The translations under genes and the position numbers were made by a program. DNA of 64,000 bases, from contig NC_057916.1 of the NCBI RefSeq assembly GCF_018873765.1, forward strand, positions 28,867,501 through 28,931,500, in the 5' to 3' direction. The notes beneath the pieces are model-generated. The model worked only from the letters and a program-made list of their open reading frames with translations. It was not told the DNA's origin and searched no databases. How positions within the stretch are numbered: the stretch's first letter is position 1; every line of letters begins with the position of its first letter. Below, piece after piece: positions 12,180-38,700 of the stretch. Origin of the DNA: Telopea speciosissima (taxonomy: Eukaryota > Streptophyta > Magnoliopsida > Proteales > Proteaceae).

Positions 12180-12200
12180 AAACATTACAGGTAGATGACC
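10761..12200. other. Intergenic DNA, nothing recognised
   Basis: A/T-rich, no supported gene. A run of about 33 A residues lies at 12147-12178. This may be the downstream flank of the minus-strand PCFS4 gene. Confidence 0.4.
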
Positions 12201-12776
12201 AAAAGCTCAAACTTGTTCCACGCTTCCATTAGCCACCCATTGTACACATCCACTGAGATTGCTCCCATGGAGGGCCTGCAGCTGTCTTGTTCCTTCAAAA
12301 GAAAAAGGGAAAAAGAAAAATCATAATATTCCTAGGCATTACAATTCTGAAACTTGAGACCGACTTCCATGTGATCCTTTTTGCTGTATTAATGATATCT
12401 ATTCTCATCTGCTTTAAGGTGAAAATGTGATGCACCAATAGCAGAGCTGATTCTTCGGTAGCTAGGGATCGGATGCTGGAATTAAGCATAAAACAACACA
12501 AGGCAGCTGAAAGAAAAGGAGATTTTAAAAGGAACATGCAAAACCACATTAGAGAAGAAATCCAATGAGCCAAAGTATCTATGGATTTTGTATTATATAT
12601 ATTTCTTTTGAGAATATGAAATGATAAGGAAAAAGAAAACATACTGATTGGGGTGCAGCTTGGCCCCCAATCCCATTTTCAAGCACCAGCCAAATTGCTT
12701 GATAAACCTGGATATCCTGTGCCAGTTTATTCATCATATCCTCATTACAATGAATGGAATTTATAACTTTGAAGTA
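12201..12776 (-). other. Probable 3' UTR region of PCFS4, with splice-compatible short frames
   Basis: Downstream of the proposed stop, the minus strand holds short open frames with plausible splice borders. One is 12645-12716, with acceptor CACAG and donor GTATGT, reading DIQVYQAIWLVLENGIGG. Others lie near 12400-12470 and 12220-12300. I do not recognise the peptides. They may be spliced 3' UTR, alternative 3' exons, or chance. Confidence 0.25.
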
Positions 12777-27623
<14,847 letters not shown>

Positions 27624-28250
27624 CTCCAAAAAAAAAAAAAAAAAAAGCCAAACAAGGAAAGACCAGAGAAAATTCAAACAAAAAAACCCTAATCCTAACC
27701 TTCCTTACGTACACAGATTTATAAAAAAGAGAAAGAGAAAAAAAAAAAAATTTGAAACTTTCTTTAATCTAGAGCAGATCGAGAACGTATTTCAGGAATC
27801 CAAAAGCCTGAAATATCAGATTACAGTTGATTTACATAAGAGTTAAAAAAACATGGCTATCGATACAAAAGCGATGGCTCCTCGGAAGAGTGGTTAATCT
27901 CCGTAATTTGGAGAGCAGAGGTTGGGCATTTGATTCGAAAGGAGCATAGAAGGGGAGAGGAGAGAGAGCTTCTGTGTGGACGAAGCTCGTTGGCTCCAAT
28001 ATATGCATCTTTGAATCTGAGAGGAGAAAGGAAGATAGAGAATCAAGCGGCGCTGCGTCTGAGTATCAGGCGAACGAAACGATTTTCCTTCCTCCCTTTC
28101 TCCCCCCCCCCCCCCTTTTTATATTTTCGCTATCTTTTTCGGGCCGTGGCCCGTGGGGGCATCAGATGGTCGGTTTGGTCCGGTTTCGATGGGTTAATTA
28201 TGGGTAAAACCGAAGCCAACCCGAAAGATGAGGCATATAATTAAGGCACA
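27624..28250 (-). promoter_or_regulatory. 5' UTR and promoter region of PCFS4
   Basis: Upstream of the PCFS4 start on minus. It includes an 18-base homopolymer just before the ATG (T-run on minus, 27627-27644), purine-rich stretches, and a C-run of about 14 at 28104-28117. No TATA box can be assigned. Confidence 0.4.
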
Positions 28251-29620
28251 TAATTGAGTCGGATAATTGAATCGAATAATCAAAACTCATGCTCTCAACC
28301 AATAAGGCCCAATAAGGTTTAATTGAAAAAGTTGGATCAGTAGTGGATCCATGCTGCTACAAATGGTCATTCACTTGAGAAGCGCTTCTCTTGTAGAACC
28401 GAGTGAGATCTCACTAATAGAGTAAGACCTCCAGAATGAGGCAAAAAATGACAAAGTAGAGCCGAAGCTGACCCGATAAGGGAGGGTTTCGTTTGGTTTT
28501 TGGTCCGGTTTGGTTTCACTTAATTTAGATTTCTTCTGATCAAACTGTTATCGGTTTGCTATATCAAATTGGTTCAGTTTTGATTTACCAGATATGTTTA
28601 AAAACCATGGGCAAAGGAAATGTCTGTTTAAATTTATATTATCTAACATCACTTGTTTTGTAAGTTGCATACGATGGGTTGTAGTGAAGGCTTATTGGAT
28701 GGTCAAGTCACTATTATGATCTTGGCCTTACTGGCTATGTCAGCAAGCGGCATCAACTACAATTATAAAAAGCCCTTGTGTAAGCCCATCATTATGGTAG
28801 GAAGTAACAACTTCAAGGTCACCATGAGTCTTGTGTAAGTCCACCCCTTATTGCTCGCTCTAAGTGTTCTACACTTCAGTAAGTCTATTTGTGGCATGAT
28901 GATGGTGAAGTTCAACTGGAAATGATCAAACTTCCATCAGTAAAACCAATCCAGAGATCATCTACAATATCATTGGGTCAAGAGTTTCAAATTAATGGAT
29001 GCTCTCCAAAACTTCATCAAACAAAACGACTCTTTATGTCTTACAATTGTATACATAGTTTTTTTTTTTTTTTTTTTTTTTGTCTTGTAATCCTCAGCAT
29101 TGTAAGGTGATTGTCATATTTAGGACAATAATGACTCACCCAAACCCAAAAGAACCTAAATTGGATTAATTGGTATACCCTTGACTTAGCCCTTTTTGGG
29201 AAATGGTCTCAAGCAAGTAATGTTTTATAATTGGGTTTTTTGACTTAAAAATACCTGAAATTGGTTAAAATATGTTATGTCAAACTAGACCAAAATTCCC
29301 CTTACACAACTCAAATCTGGGTTGTCGACTGGCCGGTTCCTATCGGTTGGTGCAGCCTGTGAGTGCCTTGGGCTGCCGGCATGATTGTTGGTCTGACCGG
29401 CTCATCTAGTCAGGGAAGCCCAAGGACTTTAGTCCTTGCTGGCCTGCACTGTTGGCCTAACAATATTTACCAGCTTATGGGTCCAGAGAGCAGCTAGGCC
29501 TTATCGGCATGTGCTCAGGCACCGGTCTATTGCCAGCCTAAGTGTCAGCCGGGCAGTGAAGAGGTAGTACGGAGCAACAAGTAGAGTGATGGAAATATCC
29601 TTCCACTACTTCATCAGGTA
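28251..29620. other. Intergenic DNA between PCFS4 and the foldback MITEs
   Basis: No gene supported. Around 28140-28600 are CGGTTTGGTCCGGTTT-type words as in the TAAGGG hAT MITEs, probably an old copy without clear ends. A T-run lies at 29059-29080. A GC-rich stretch at 29320-29570 stands out in composition but matches nothing I know. Confidence 0.4.
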
Positions 29621-29635
29621 CGGAAACTTCATAGT

Positions 29636-29823
29636 CGAAAAAGATTCTGTGCATCCAGGCAATCGGGCTGCATGTGTAGCGCCAGACTCAAGGTGCTGCG
29701 CTTTGACCGCCTTACCCCTGCTCGGGCAAGGGGCTTGGGCAGGGGTAAGGCGGGCAAACGTAGCGCCTTGAGTCTGGCGCTGCACATGCAGCCCGACTGC
29801 CCAGATGCATAGGAGCCAGGTCC
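29636..29823. mobile_element. Foldback MITE, Mutator-like, near-perfect hairpin
   Basis: Two arms of about 80 bp (about 29646-29729 and 29733-29815) are nearly complementary, with CGGGCTGCATGTG facing CACATGCAGCCCG. The core contains CTTACCCCTGCTCGGGC facing GGGCAGGGGTAAG. Perfect 9-bp target duplication CTTCATAGT at 29627-29635 and 29824-29832. No coding capacity. It shares its core with the copies at 3525 and 30007. Confidence 0.85.
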
Positions 29824-30006
29824 CTTCATAGTGGGTTTTCAGACTTATAATGCACTTTTGGCAAGCCTAAGAGATTCTATTGGTTGTGAGATCAAAGCTA
29901 AAACCATCCAATTGAGCTAAACCTTTGGTTCAAATGATTTTTTTTTTCTCGGACAGGCCTCTTAAATGTAGTATCTTTGATTCTTTTGTCACAGGTATTA
30001 CATACA

Positions 30007-30195
30007 CCATTCAAATCCTCTACAGCGCACTGCCCGTAGCGCCCTGAGCGGAGCAGACTGAGCCGCAAGTGCAATGACCACCTTACCCCTGCCCAAACGC
30101 CTTGCCCGAGTGGGGGTAAGGCAATCATTGCGCTTACGACCCAATCTACACTGCACAGGCCGCTACGGGCAGCGCACCATAGAAGATCTGGATCC
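30007..30195. mobile_element. Foldback MITE, Mutator-like
   Basis: Arms contain CTGCCCGTAGCG on the left and CGCTACGGGCAG on the right; the right end reads, reversed, GGATCCAGATCTTCTATGG. The core carries CTTACCCCTGCCC facing GGGGGTAAGG. Perfect 9-bp target duplication TTACATACA at 29998-30006 and 30196-30204. Only about 175 bp separate it from the previous family member. Confidence 0.85.
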
Positions 30196-30505
30196 TTACA
30201 TACATGGTATTATGTGAAGTTTTGTCCTCTAAATGGTATGGTCAAGGCACCATATCCGTTCCCTTTTCTTGACTAGCAAATTTTGTATCTATAGTTTCAC
30301 CTTTTGCAGCACAAGTAGGTGATGTGAAAATTTCCTTAGATGACTATGACAGTATATGTGGTGATTTACAATAATTCATTCTTTGCAGGACCAATTATGG
30401 TGGATTCTTACTTGTGAGCTATTTTCTTTTCTATACTAGTACCCAAGTTTCATGTGAAAGAATGATGTGGTAATGTCAGAGAACTGTGCAAAGCCTCCCT
30501 TTTTT

Positions 30506-33500
30506 TTTTATTTGATGGAAATAAAGGAAAATATATAAAGAAATATTAGAGGTGTACAGAATTGTTGAGGCAGGCATTCCTAGCCATATTCATAGCTATA
30601 GTTATACAAAACTGGTTACCATCCTTAATAAAAGTCACATCTTGTGTTTGGTCAGATATATATAGAAAATCCTTAAACAAATTCCAAGGCCATGAGCATT
30701 TGGTTGGAGATGGAAGAGTATCAGTAATGAACTTGTTGTCACTCCAAACTTCTTTAATCTTCAACCCAATGCAGGCAGCATGGTTGAGACCTTTACGGAT
30801 CGCAAAAAGGAGAGTTGTTATCTCATTCGAGTGATGAAAAGTTCCTGTATCAAAAAACTGAATTCTGCCATCTATCAAAAAGAAATAGGACCATCCTGCG
30901 AGATTTAGTCTAGTAATATATTGTCCTGCACAGATTAAAATAGGAAAAATTGAGCATGGATAAATTAAAACAGGAAGTACTAAGCGAGATAGCTTCATTG
31001 TTATCAATTACATCCAGGGACGAAAACGAGGGAGGGAGCAAATTCTGATCAGTGATCCATTTGTGAGTGCAATTAATCACTCACAATGGATCAGCCTTTT
31101 GTGAAGCGATTACCACCCTGTTTCTAGTTGTCCAGATAAAGTAACAAGTTATGAAAAACACACAAAAAACCCAAGAGACCAAATGTTTATCCGACCTGAG
31201 AAGAGAATAAAAAAACAAACAGAAAGCTTTAAGACTATCAAAAGCCAAGGATTCAGTTCTTAACCCCAAAGGTCCTGCGGCCCAGATGTGTTTAATCCAA
31301 TCACAAGATATGAAAATGTGCCATGAGGATTCAACACCATGTCCACAAAGAACACAGGAGGAGTCAATCTGGATCCATTTCGATATAGTGGCCTTGGTAG
31401 GAATTCCTGCATTTAGCAAACGCCAGAAGAAGAACTTAAATTTTGGGTGAATCTGAATTTTCCAAAAGAACTTCCACCAAGCAAGTTCAATAGCAGAAAA
31501 ATTATTAGCAATCGAGGTTACTTCATGAGCAGCTAGTTTAGTGGTGAAGGTACCATTTTTGGCTTTTAAGCACCACCACTTATCCTCAGAATCAGTGACA
31601 TTCAAAGACTGTATATGAGAAGACAGTATGGGAGGGATGCAGTTATTAAGAAGTTCAGAGTTCCAATTATTTCCTTGTAAAAAAGAACTAACAACCTGTG
31701 TTTTGTCAGAGGGTTTTATTAGAAAGTTGGTTGAGGTAGATAGATTACCTGACAAGGCTGGAACCCATTTATCGAAGCAAAAGAAGGTGGTATTACCATT
31801 ACCAATTTTTTTAATCACCAGCTTCTCCAGATCAGGGATAACATGTGAGATGCTATTCTAAGTCCAAGAGCCTTTCCTAGTTCTGGTGGAGGGGTCGAAG
31901 AATGAAGGTTTGGGGAAGTACTTGACTTTGAGCACTCTGGCCCACAAAGAGCATGGTTCAGTAATCTCCAGCTGAGCTTCAGGAGAAGAGCATTGTTATG
32001 AATTTTAGCCTTACGGAACCCCAATCCCCTGTAGGACTTGGGAGAAGTTTTCTTCTTGTTCATGCTACAATTTCCCAGCCAAAAGTTAAGACATAAAGAA
32101 TCAATTTTACGACAGGTTTTAAGTAGGAAGTTGAAGCAATTCATGAGATATACCGGGGTTGAGGCAAGCACAGATTTAATAAGCACGCTGCGACTGGCAT
32201 AAGATAAATGATTAATTTTCCAGGATACCAGCTTCCTTTGCATTCTAGCAATCACCCCCTCAAATTCCTTATCTTTGGACCTGCCATGAAACAAATTAGT
32301 GCCCAAATAAATGGAGTCCTTAGCCATTTCCCTAATGCCAATGAGGGAACAGAGGGATTGTCTAATGTCATGAGGCACATTTTTGCTAAAATGAATAATA
32401 CTTTTGGACAGATTTATTTCTTGTCCAGATAGGAGGTCAGAGAATAGATCTAGGATAGCTTTAATGGTTAAGAGGTCATTGGGGGTTGCCCGACAAAAGA
32501 TGAATACATCATCAGCAAAGAGAAGATGGGAGATTTCAAGCGCAGTCCTGGAGATCTTAATCCCATGAAACATATCCAAGTCACGGTAAGCAGACAGAAG
32601 TCGAGAAAGGACTTCCATGGCCACTAAGAACAGATAGGGGCTCAAAGGACATCCTTGTCGAATACCTCTGGGGGCCTGGAAGTTCTCAAAAGGGCTACCA
32701 TCCACCTTTATGGAAAAGGAGGTCGAAGAAATTAAAGCAAAAATTAATTTAGCCCATTTTTCACCAAATCCTAAGAAATTAAAAATAGAAATGATAAGGC
32801 CCCATTCTATCCTATCATAGGCTTTATACATATCAATTTTGATGGCAACAAATCCCTGCTTACCACGAGTATGATTAAGGTAGTGAAAGATTTCCTGGGC
32901 TATAATGATGTTATCATTGATTTGTCATCCAGGGATAAAGGTTGTTTGAAACGGGGAAATAAAAGATTGGAGAGTATCTTTGAGTCTAGTGGCCATAATT
33001 TTTGCAATAATCGTATAGGTTACATTACATAAACTAATGGGATTAAAGTTCCCAATAGACGCAGCATTTTCCATTTTCGGAATCAAACAGATTAGAGTAT
33101 CATTAAGTCCAGGAGGAATAAGACCAAACTTAAAAAAATCTAAGGCTAAATTTAGTTAATCATCTTGAACTAAATCCCAAAATTTTTGAAAAAAACCGGC
33201 ATTAAACCCATCAATTCCAGGTGCTTTTAAAGGCCCAATGGAAAACACAACATTTTTAACTTCCTCCAATGTAGGAAGAGAGACAAGAGAATCCAACTTC
33301 CCACCGGGGAAAACAGAGGGGAAAAGGCATTTAACAAAACTAGCATCTAAAGGATTGGTTGAGGTGAATAATTCTTTGAGAAAGTTGGCAAAAACATTAG
33401 CAATAGCTTTAGAGTCATCAATCCTAATCCCATTCTCATTACAAATGAAATCAATCCTCATTTTCCTTAAATTGGTCTTGGTGATAGAATGATAATATTT

Positions 33501-34410
33501 GGTGTTACGAACGCCATCCCTGATGTAAAAATGTCTAGATTTCTGTAGCCAGAAGGTTTCCTCAGCATCGAAGATCCAACCCACCTTTCTATTTATAACT
33601 TTTAGAAGGTCAGAATAAGAAGAATTCCCATTAAATGTAGAGAGGTAAGAAGAAAACAGCAGATTTTTTAGATTGGACACATGTCCAAAGACGACCTTGT
33701 TTCATTTTTTCAAAGAATTGGAGAGAGATGAGAGTTAGCAACAAAGGTCGTCATTGGGGAACGAATTCCAGGTGGATCGACAGAAAGGGGAAAATTCAGG
33801 TGCTGCACCCAAGCTTGATGAAAATGAAAACGTTTTTTATAAGATGAGTGATTGGCAGAAGTTGAGAGAAGAATGGGATTATGATCAGATCCGAGAGGGG
33901 ACAGTTTAGAGAGTGAGGTCAAAGGAAACTGATCAAACCATGTGCTGTTGGCAAAGGCTCTATCTAAACATTCTTTGATTAGTTTTGGGGGTTTTTGTCT
34001 GTTGGACCAGGTGAATTTTGATCCAAGCAAAATTAATAGCTCATTAATGACATCTTAGAGAGCCAAACCAGAATTAGAGAGGTGAAATTGGGATCCTCCC
34101 AACTTGTCAAAGGCATGGAGGATTTCGTTAAAGTCTCCAATGATGAAGAAGGGATGATCCAAAGTCGTAAGAAAATTCAGCAGCCTTTTCCAGAAGTTTA
34201 GGCGGTCCATAGGCTTGGGGGGGGGGGGGGGGGCATAGCTACATATTAACCAGAACAAAACAGAGTTGCAATCAGAGATGAGGAGTCCAATTGTATCATC
34301 CATTGCAATACAAGTTAAGATTTTCACACGTTATTGGGCTAAAACCCATAAGCCCCCCTTCTTTCCATGGGAACCCAAACTATTTTGGAATTTCACACAT
34401 ACATAATCTG
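30506..34410 (-). mobile_element. L1-type LINE, 5'-truncated, with 16-bp target duplication
   Basis: Flanked by AAAGCCTCCCTTTTTT at 30490-30505 and 34411-34426, with the poly(A) end (T-run on plus) at about 30500-30509. Minus-strand order: endonuclease C-terminal part (GDFNEI motif, 34055-34327; 33710-34030), RT N-terminal region (KAPGIDGFNAGFFQKFW, 33156-33680), RT core (RQGCPLSPYLF and FADD, 31815-32831), zf-RVT linker (31081-31818) and RNase H-like domain (30546-31007). The frame is broken at several points (for example about 31815 and 32830-33155), and a G-run of about 17 lies at about 34218-34234. Non-functional; it lies about 1.3 kb beyond the CTR1 stop. Confidence 0.93.
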
Positions 34411-34426
34411 AAAGCCTCCCTTTTTT

Positions 34427-35715
34427 GTATATTTCTTCTTGTGTCATTATTAGCAATGAAAGCTAGTAGTAGTAAGGTCAGGGTTAGTGGTACGAAGGGG
34501 CGAAAAAAAAATACCACCTATTGACTTACTCCCTTTTACTTTAGCCATTGTGCTGGGCTTTTGCCAAATTATTTTGAATCTTATCAACTCGAATTTATAA
34601 AAAAATAAAAAATTCACGACATATTTCAATTTCCACGAAGGGCATGCAATGCAAAATTTCAAACCTTGATTTCAGCTGTCTGTTTCTTTTCCAGAAAAGT
34701 TATTATTTTCTTTGATGGATTTTCAAAGTTTAATTTTGCTAGTTTGCCTAACTCCATTTTGACAAAAACTTGACATGTGAAAAGGGAATGTGGGATTTCT
34801 ACCAACCCCACATGACAGATATTTGTGCATCTAAAGAGTACTGCAGGAATAGAACACTTAGATTATTTTTCCATACAGTCACTCTATTAATTACTTGTTG
34901 CTTACCTTGGAATGCCTTGGAATGGATTCACTGTACCCGTGCAAAAGTAAACCAAACTTTCAACAGTGTGAGGGAGGCTTTGAACATAAAAAACAGGCCA
35001 ACCACAAATAATTTTCTATTTAAATATACAAAAAGAATACATACAAAATTGTGTACAGAAATTATACCCTTTTTTTTTTCCCCCTGTTTGTGTGATGGCA
35101 ATGACTGAACAGACCTGGGAGATCAACACATTTGTGATGCCACCAAAGGAGGGATGGATGTTGGAATCAATAATCAATGATCCGTCAGATGAAATGGCTG
35201 TGTTCAGTTGTGTTAAAAATCCCATGTACCCTCTTCAAATTTGCAGCGAGGACAGCATTAATCAATCGCCCAGCAGCACATCGAGTAGGAATTCAAGACT
35301 CAGGACTCAGGACTCTGAAAAACAATAACATCACAAATTGCTCCTTGTTAGGCCAGCCCTTATTTGTATAAGCCAACCTGCTCAACTCGATCTAGACATC
35401 AACCCAGTTTTTTACACAACCAAAGTCTTTACTTCCTTTATTTTGGAAGTATAGCATCACATACACAGTTGATGTTTGGCCATAGAACATCTAGGTGGGG
35501 TGCATAAATTGGATAGGTCAGGAATTCTTGCACATGGAACATGAAATCAAATAAGCAAAGGAACGCATGGAATCTCAAATTGTTCCCTATAAAATGATTC
35601 CTCAGATTGGCTTACCCGAAGGAATTCAGGCAACATGTACTCCTGCAACCCGCTGGATCATCAATAAGATACCAGATGCACATTCACGGATTCTACTCGC
35701 AGGTACACCACCCCT
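34427..35715 (-). other. Downstream flank and probable 3' UTR of CTR1
   Basis: No gene is recognised. On minus this follows the CTR1 stop, so the part nearest 35715 is expected to be 3' UTR. Short open frames here show no family resemblance. Confidence 0.45.
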
Positions 35716-38700
35716 TCAGGTAAGTGGTGACACGTCTGCACGGACCGGAGGAGGCATTGGAGGTTTGACCAATGGCCTCAGAGATTCCATAATACCATAA
35801 AAGGAAGGACGCTTCCATGGCTCACTGCAGTTTAATACATTTTCACTGTGAGAACAAAAAATCAAGGAGGGAAAAAGCAGAGGATGTAATTTGACCAAGA
35901 AATTGACCACTTCACTCACTCAGCCCAGCAAGCCTCAATTAAGGCAGTGACTTGAGGATTTACATTGCTTGGAATTTCAAGCCTTTTACCCTTGAATCCA
36001 ACAGCTGCTACCACCTGCAAGAGGAGAGCCAATGAGCAATTATACGTCTGTAAATTAAAATGGATTAACAGGTTTACCTTTTGTTGACCAAAAATGAAAC
36101 AAGTAAAAAAGAAGCAAAATACCAGATAGACCATAATACTTGTGCATAGTGCTCTCAGCCTAGGACAGAGATCAACCTAATTAATATCTAATATAGTTCA
36201 TTTTATAAAACCCTGCTCAAACATTGCAGAATGTAGTAATGATAGACATGTCTGAAGAGGGATCATAAATGTTGCTTTTCTCCAGGAATAGTGCACTAGG
36301 GCATAATACCACTACTATAACCAGCAATTTACGCAAGGAAAATAGGAAAGAATTCCAAATTTGCAATCAACAATCATTAAGAATACTAGATACAAGACCA
36401 TGATTCATGATGAAGTGTCAGGCAGCCCAAAAAAAACCCATGTGCAATAGAAAAAACAGTTATGTCAACAATAGTAAGAGGGCAACACGAGATGGATGAG
36501 TTACAAGAATAGGAATAATAACATTAAAAACATGCAACATAGAGACCTTGGGGGCTAGCACGAGTTGGTACAGTGCATAATATTCACAGAGAAGGTTAGG
36601 TCATACAACTAGCCAAGAATAGTTCTTAAATTTTTTTGGACGGGGAGAGAGGGTGTTTACAAATCAGCCAAGACACTTCATGGTGCCTGCACCAGCTGAA
36701 AGAGATATTTTGGTGCAACTCAAAAGCACTAGAAGGAATGACCAAGGACATTGGTTAAACAAATAAGAGAGAATTTGGAAACTTATGTTGTTAACAGAAG
36801 CTCCGTTATCAAGTAGGCTGCCCTAATGTTGGCCCTCTTGGCGAAGATCGTGGACGATACCAGTTCATCGTCGAATATGGCAACAGCAAACCCTGTTCTG
36901 TAGGATGTTGTTCGCCTCTTGACTCTCCGGTGACTCCTCCACCGTCCACTCCTTACTGTAAGCCAGATCTACCACCTGCTCCTCCATCTCCACCAGCGGA
37001 ACCTCCGCCCATGCTATGGCAGCAGCAGCCCATTCCAGTTTTCATGGCTACCAGTTCCGAAGGCATCAGCAGAAATTTCCCTCCTACAGTTGATTATGAG
37101 GATGCTGACCGCCGCCGTCACAAATGGAAGGTTATTCCCCCAAATGTTCTTGATAACAATGGTCAGATGGCCTCAAATTCCCCTGTCGAAGCCCAACTCA
37201 ATTGGCAGGCCGAGAATGCTCTGGTTCAGAATCAGTACCTCACCAAGCTTCTCTCATACCAAGAACATCACACTCTTGCTCTCCGACAGAATGAAGGCGA
37301 CATCCGTTACTTGAAATCACGGATTGAATCCCTCCACCAGGAGCTTATGTCTATAGCTATGACGGTGAAGGATTCTACTCAGGCCTCTTTTCTCATCTCT
37401 GGCCGAGAAAAAGAAAAACGTCTTCTGGAAGAACAGCTCCGCCTAGCCCAAACTCAAACTTATCCGGCTAGTCCAACCTTGTTCCCTGACTCTGTCATGA
37501 CCCCTGTTTATCATGACTATATGGCTCCACATAGTTTTCCTACAGCTATGTTTAAGGAACTCCAGGATCAACAGAGACTTCTGACTGCACACCAGGCACG
37601 ATCCGCTAAATCTAAGCGATCTCATGCCTCATGCTCGTCATCACCCCAGTCAGTTTTTCAACCTTCCCCATTAAACCTTGCTAAGCCTATGGTGCAACCC
37701 ACTTTTCAACCCTTACCAGAGCAACCTTCAGGACCCCCTGGATTTGTTCCCTGGGTTCCTCCCCGTTCTAAACCATCGCCTCCTGCCTCCGCTTATACTG
37801 TCATCCCAGCATCTGCCAATCCAAATACCCTTAGCAATTATTTGACCCAGTTAACCTTAGCCCCTCCTGCCATCCCTGCTTTATCTCTCTCTAAGGTTTC
37901 CTCTGTCACTACTTTTTCGGACTCAGACTCCCAGTCTTCTTCGAGCCCTTTGCCCATCTACCAGACCAACCCCCCTCAGGCACCAGAAGCAACTGAACCT
38001 ATCATCCATAGCAGTGATAGTGAAGTGGACACTGCTCCACAGACCCAACAACAGCCTCAGGCCCAGCATCCCACGATGCCTCCCCAGATCCAAGTTCCAG
38101 GCCCTTTTGGCAATCAAGACCCCAAACAGCTGTTTACCTTTGACGGTCTTCCTTTCCATAAATGGCCTGAACGCATCTCTGAGTTTCATGCCTGGCTCAC
38201 TGCAGAAATGTTAATTGATGGTGCTACTGACAATACTGTCCTCACCAAGTTTTTGGCCCGTTCCCATGGCACTCTCAGAGAATGGTTTATGGCTCTTGGT
38301 GGTTATCGACAGCTTCAATGGACTCAGATCCCCATCGATGTTTTCATCGCCCAATTATACAATGAAATGATTGGCCCCATTGAGAACAATCGCATCAAAG
38401 CTCGTGAAGAATACTTCCAGATGAAATGCTGCTCTTTCCAAAAGGCTGATCTCGCTAGGCACTACACCCGCATGCTGGATCGTTTCTACATCCTAGGAGG
38501 ACTGGATGATCCTAATATGAAACAGGTCTTCCTCAACTCTTTCCCTGAACCTCTGGGGAAGGAAGCTATAAAATCTTTGCAGCAATTTGGCCTTCGAATT
38601 GATCAAGCCCCTATTGGACGTCTTTACCAAGAAATCCTCAGTGCCCTGCAAAAGCTTTGTGACCAACAGCTCTTCTTCAAGCAATGGGAGAAGACTACCC

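Noticed and set aside
35716..36014. Kinase C-terminal exons as a separate processed fragment or pseudogene
   Set aside because: They have proper splice borders and phases matching the exon ending at 60728, and the joined motif is exactly that of the CTR1 family, so one gene with a giant intron is simpler.
36930..36932. Possible start codon for the copy 1 viral polyprotein
   Set aside because: It is a GTG within a frame already open from the breakpoint at 36801, and copy 2 shows sense coding upstream. Copy 1 simply lacks its 5' end.
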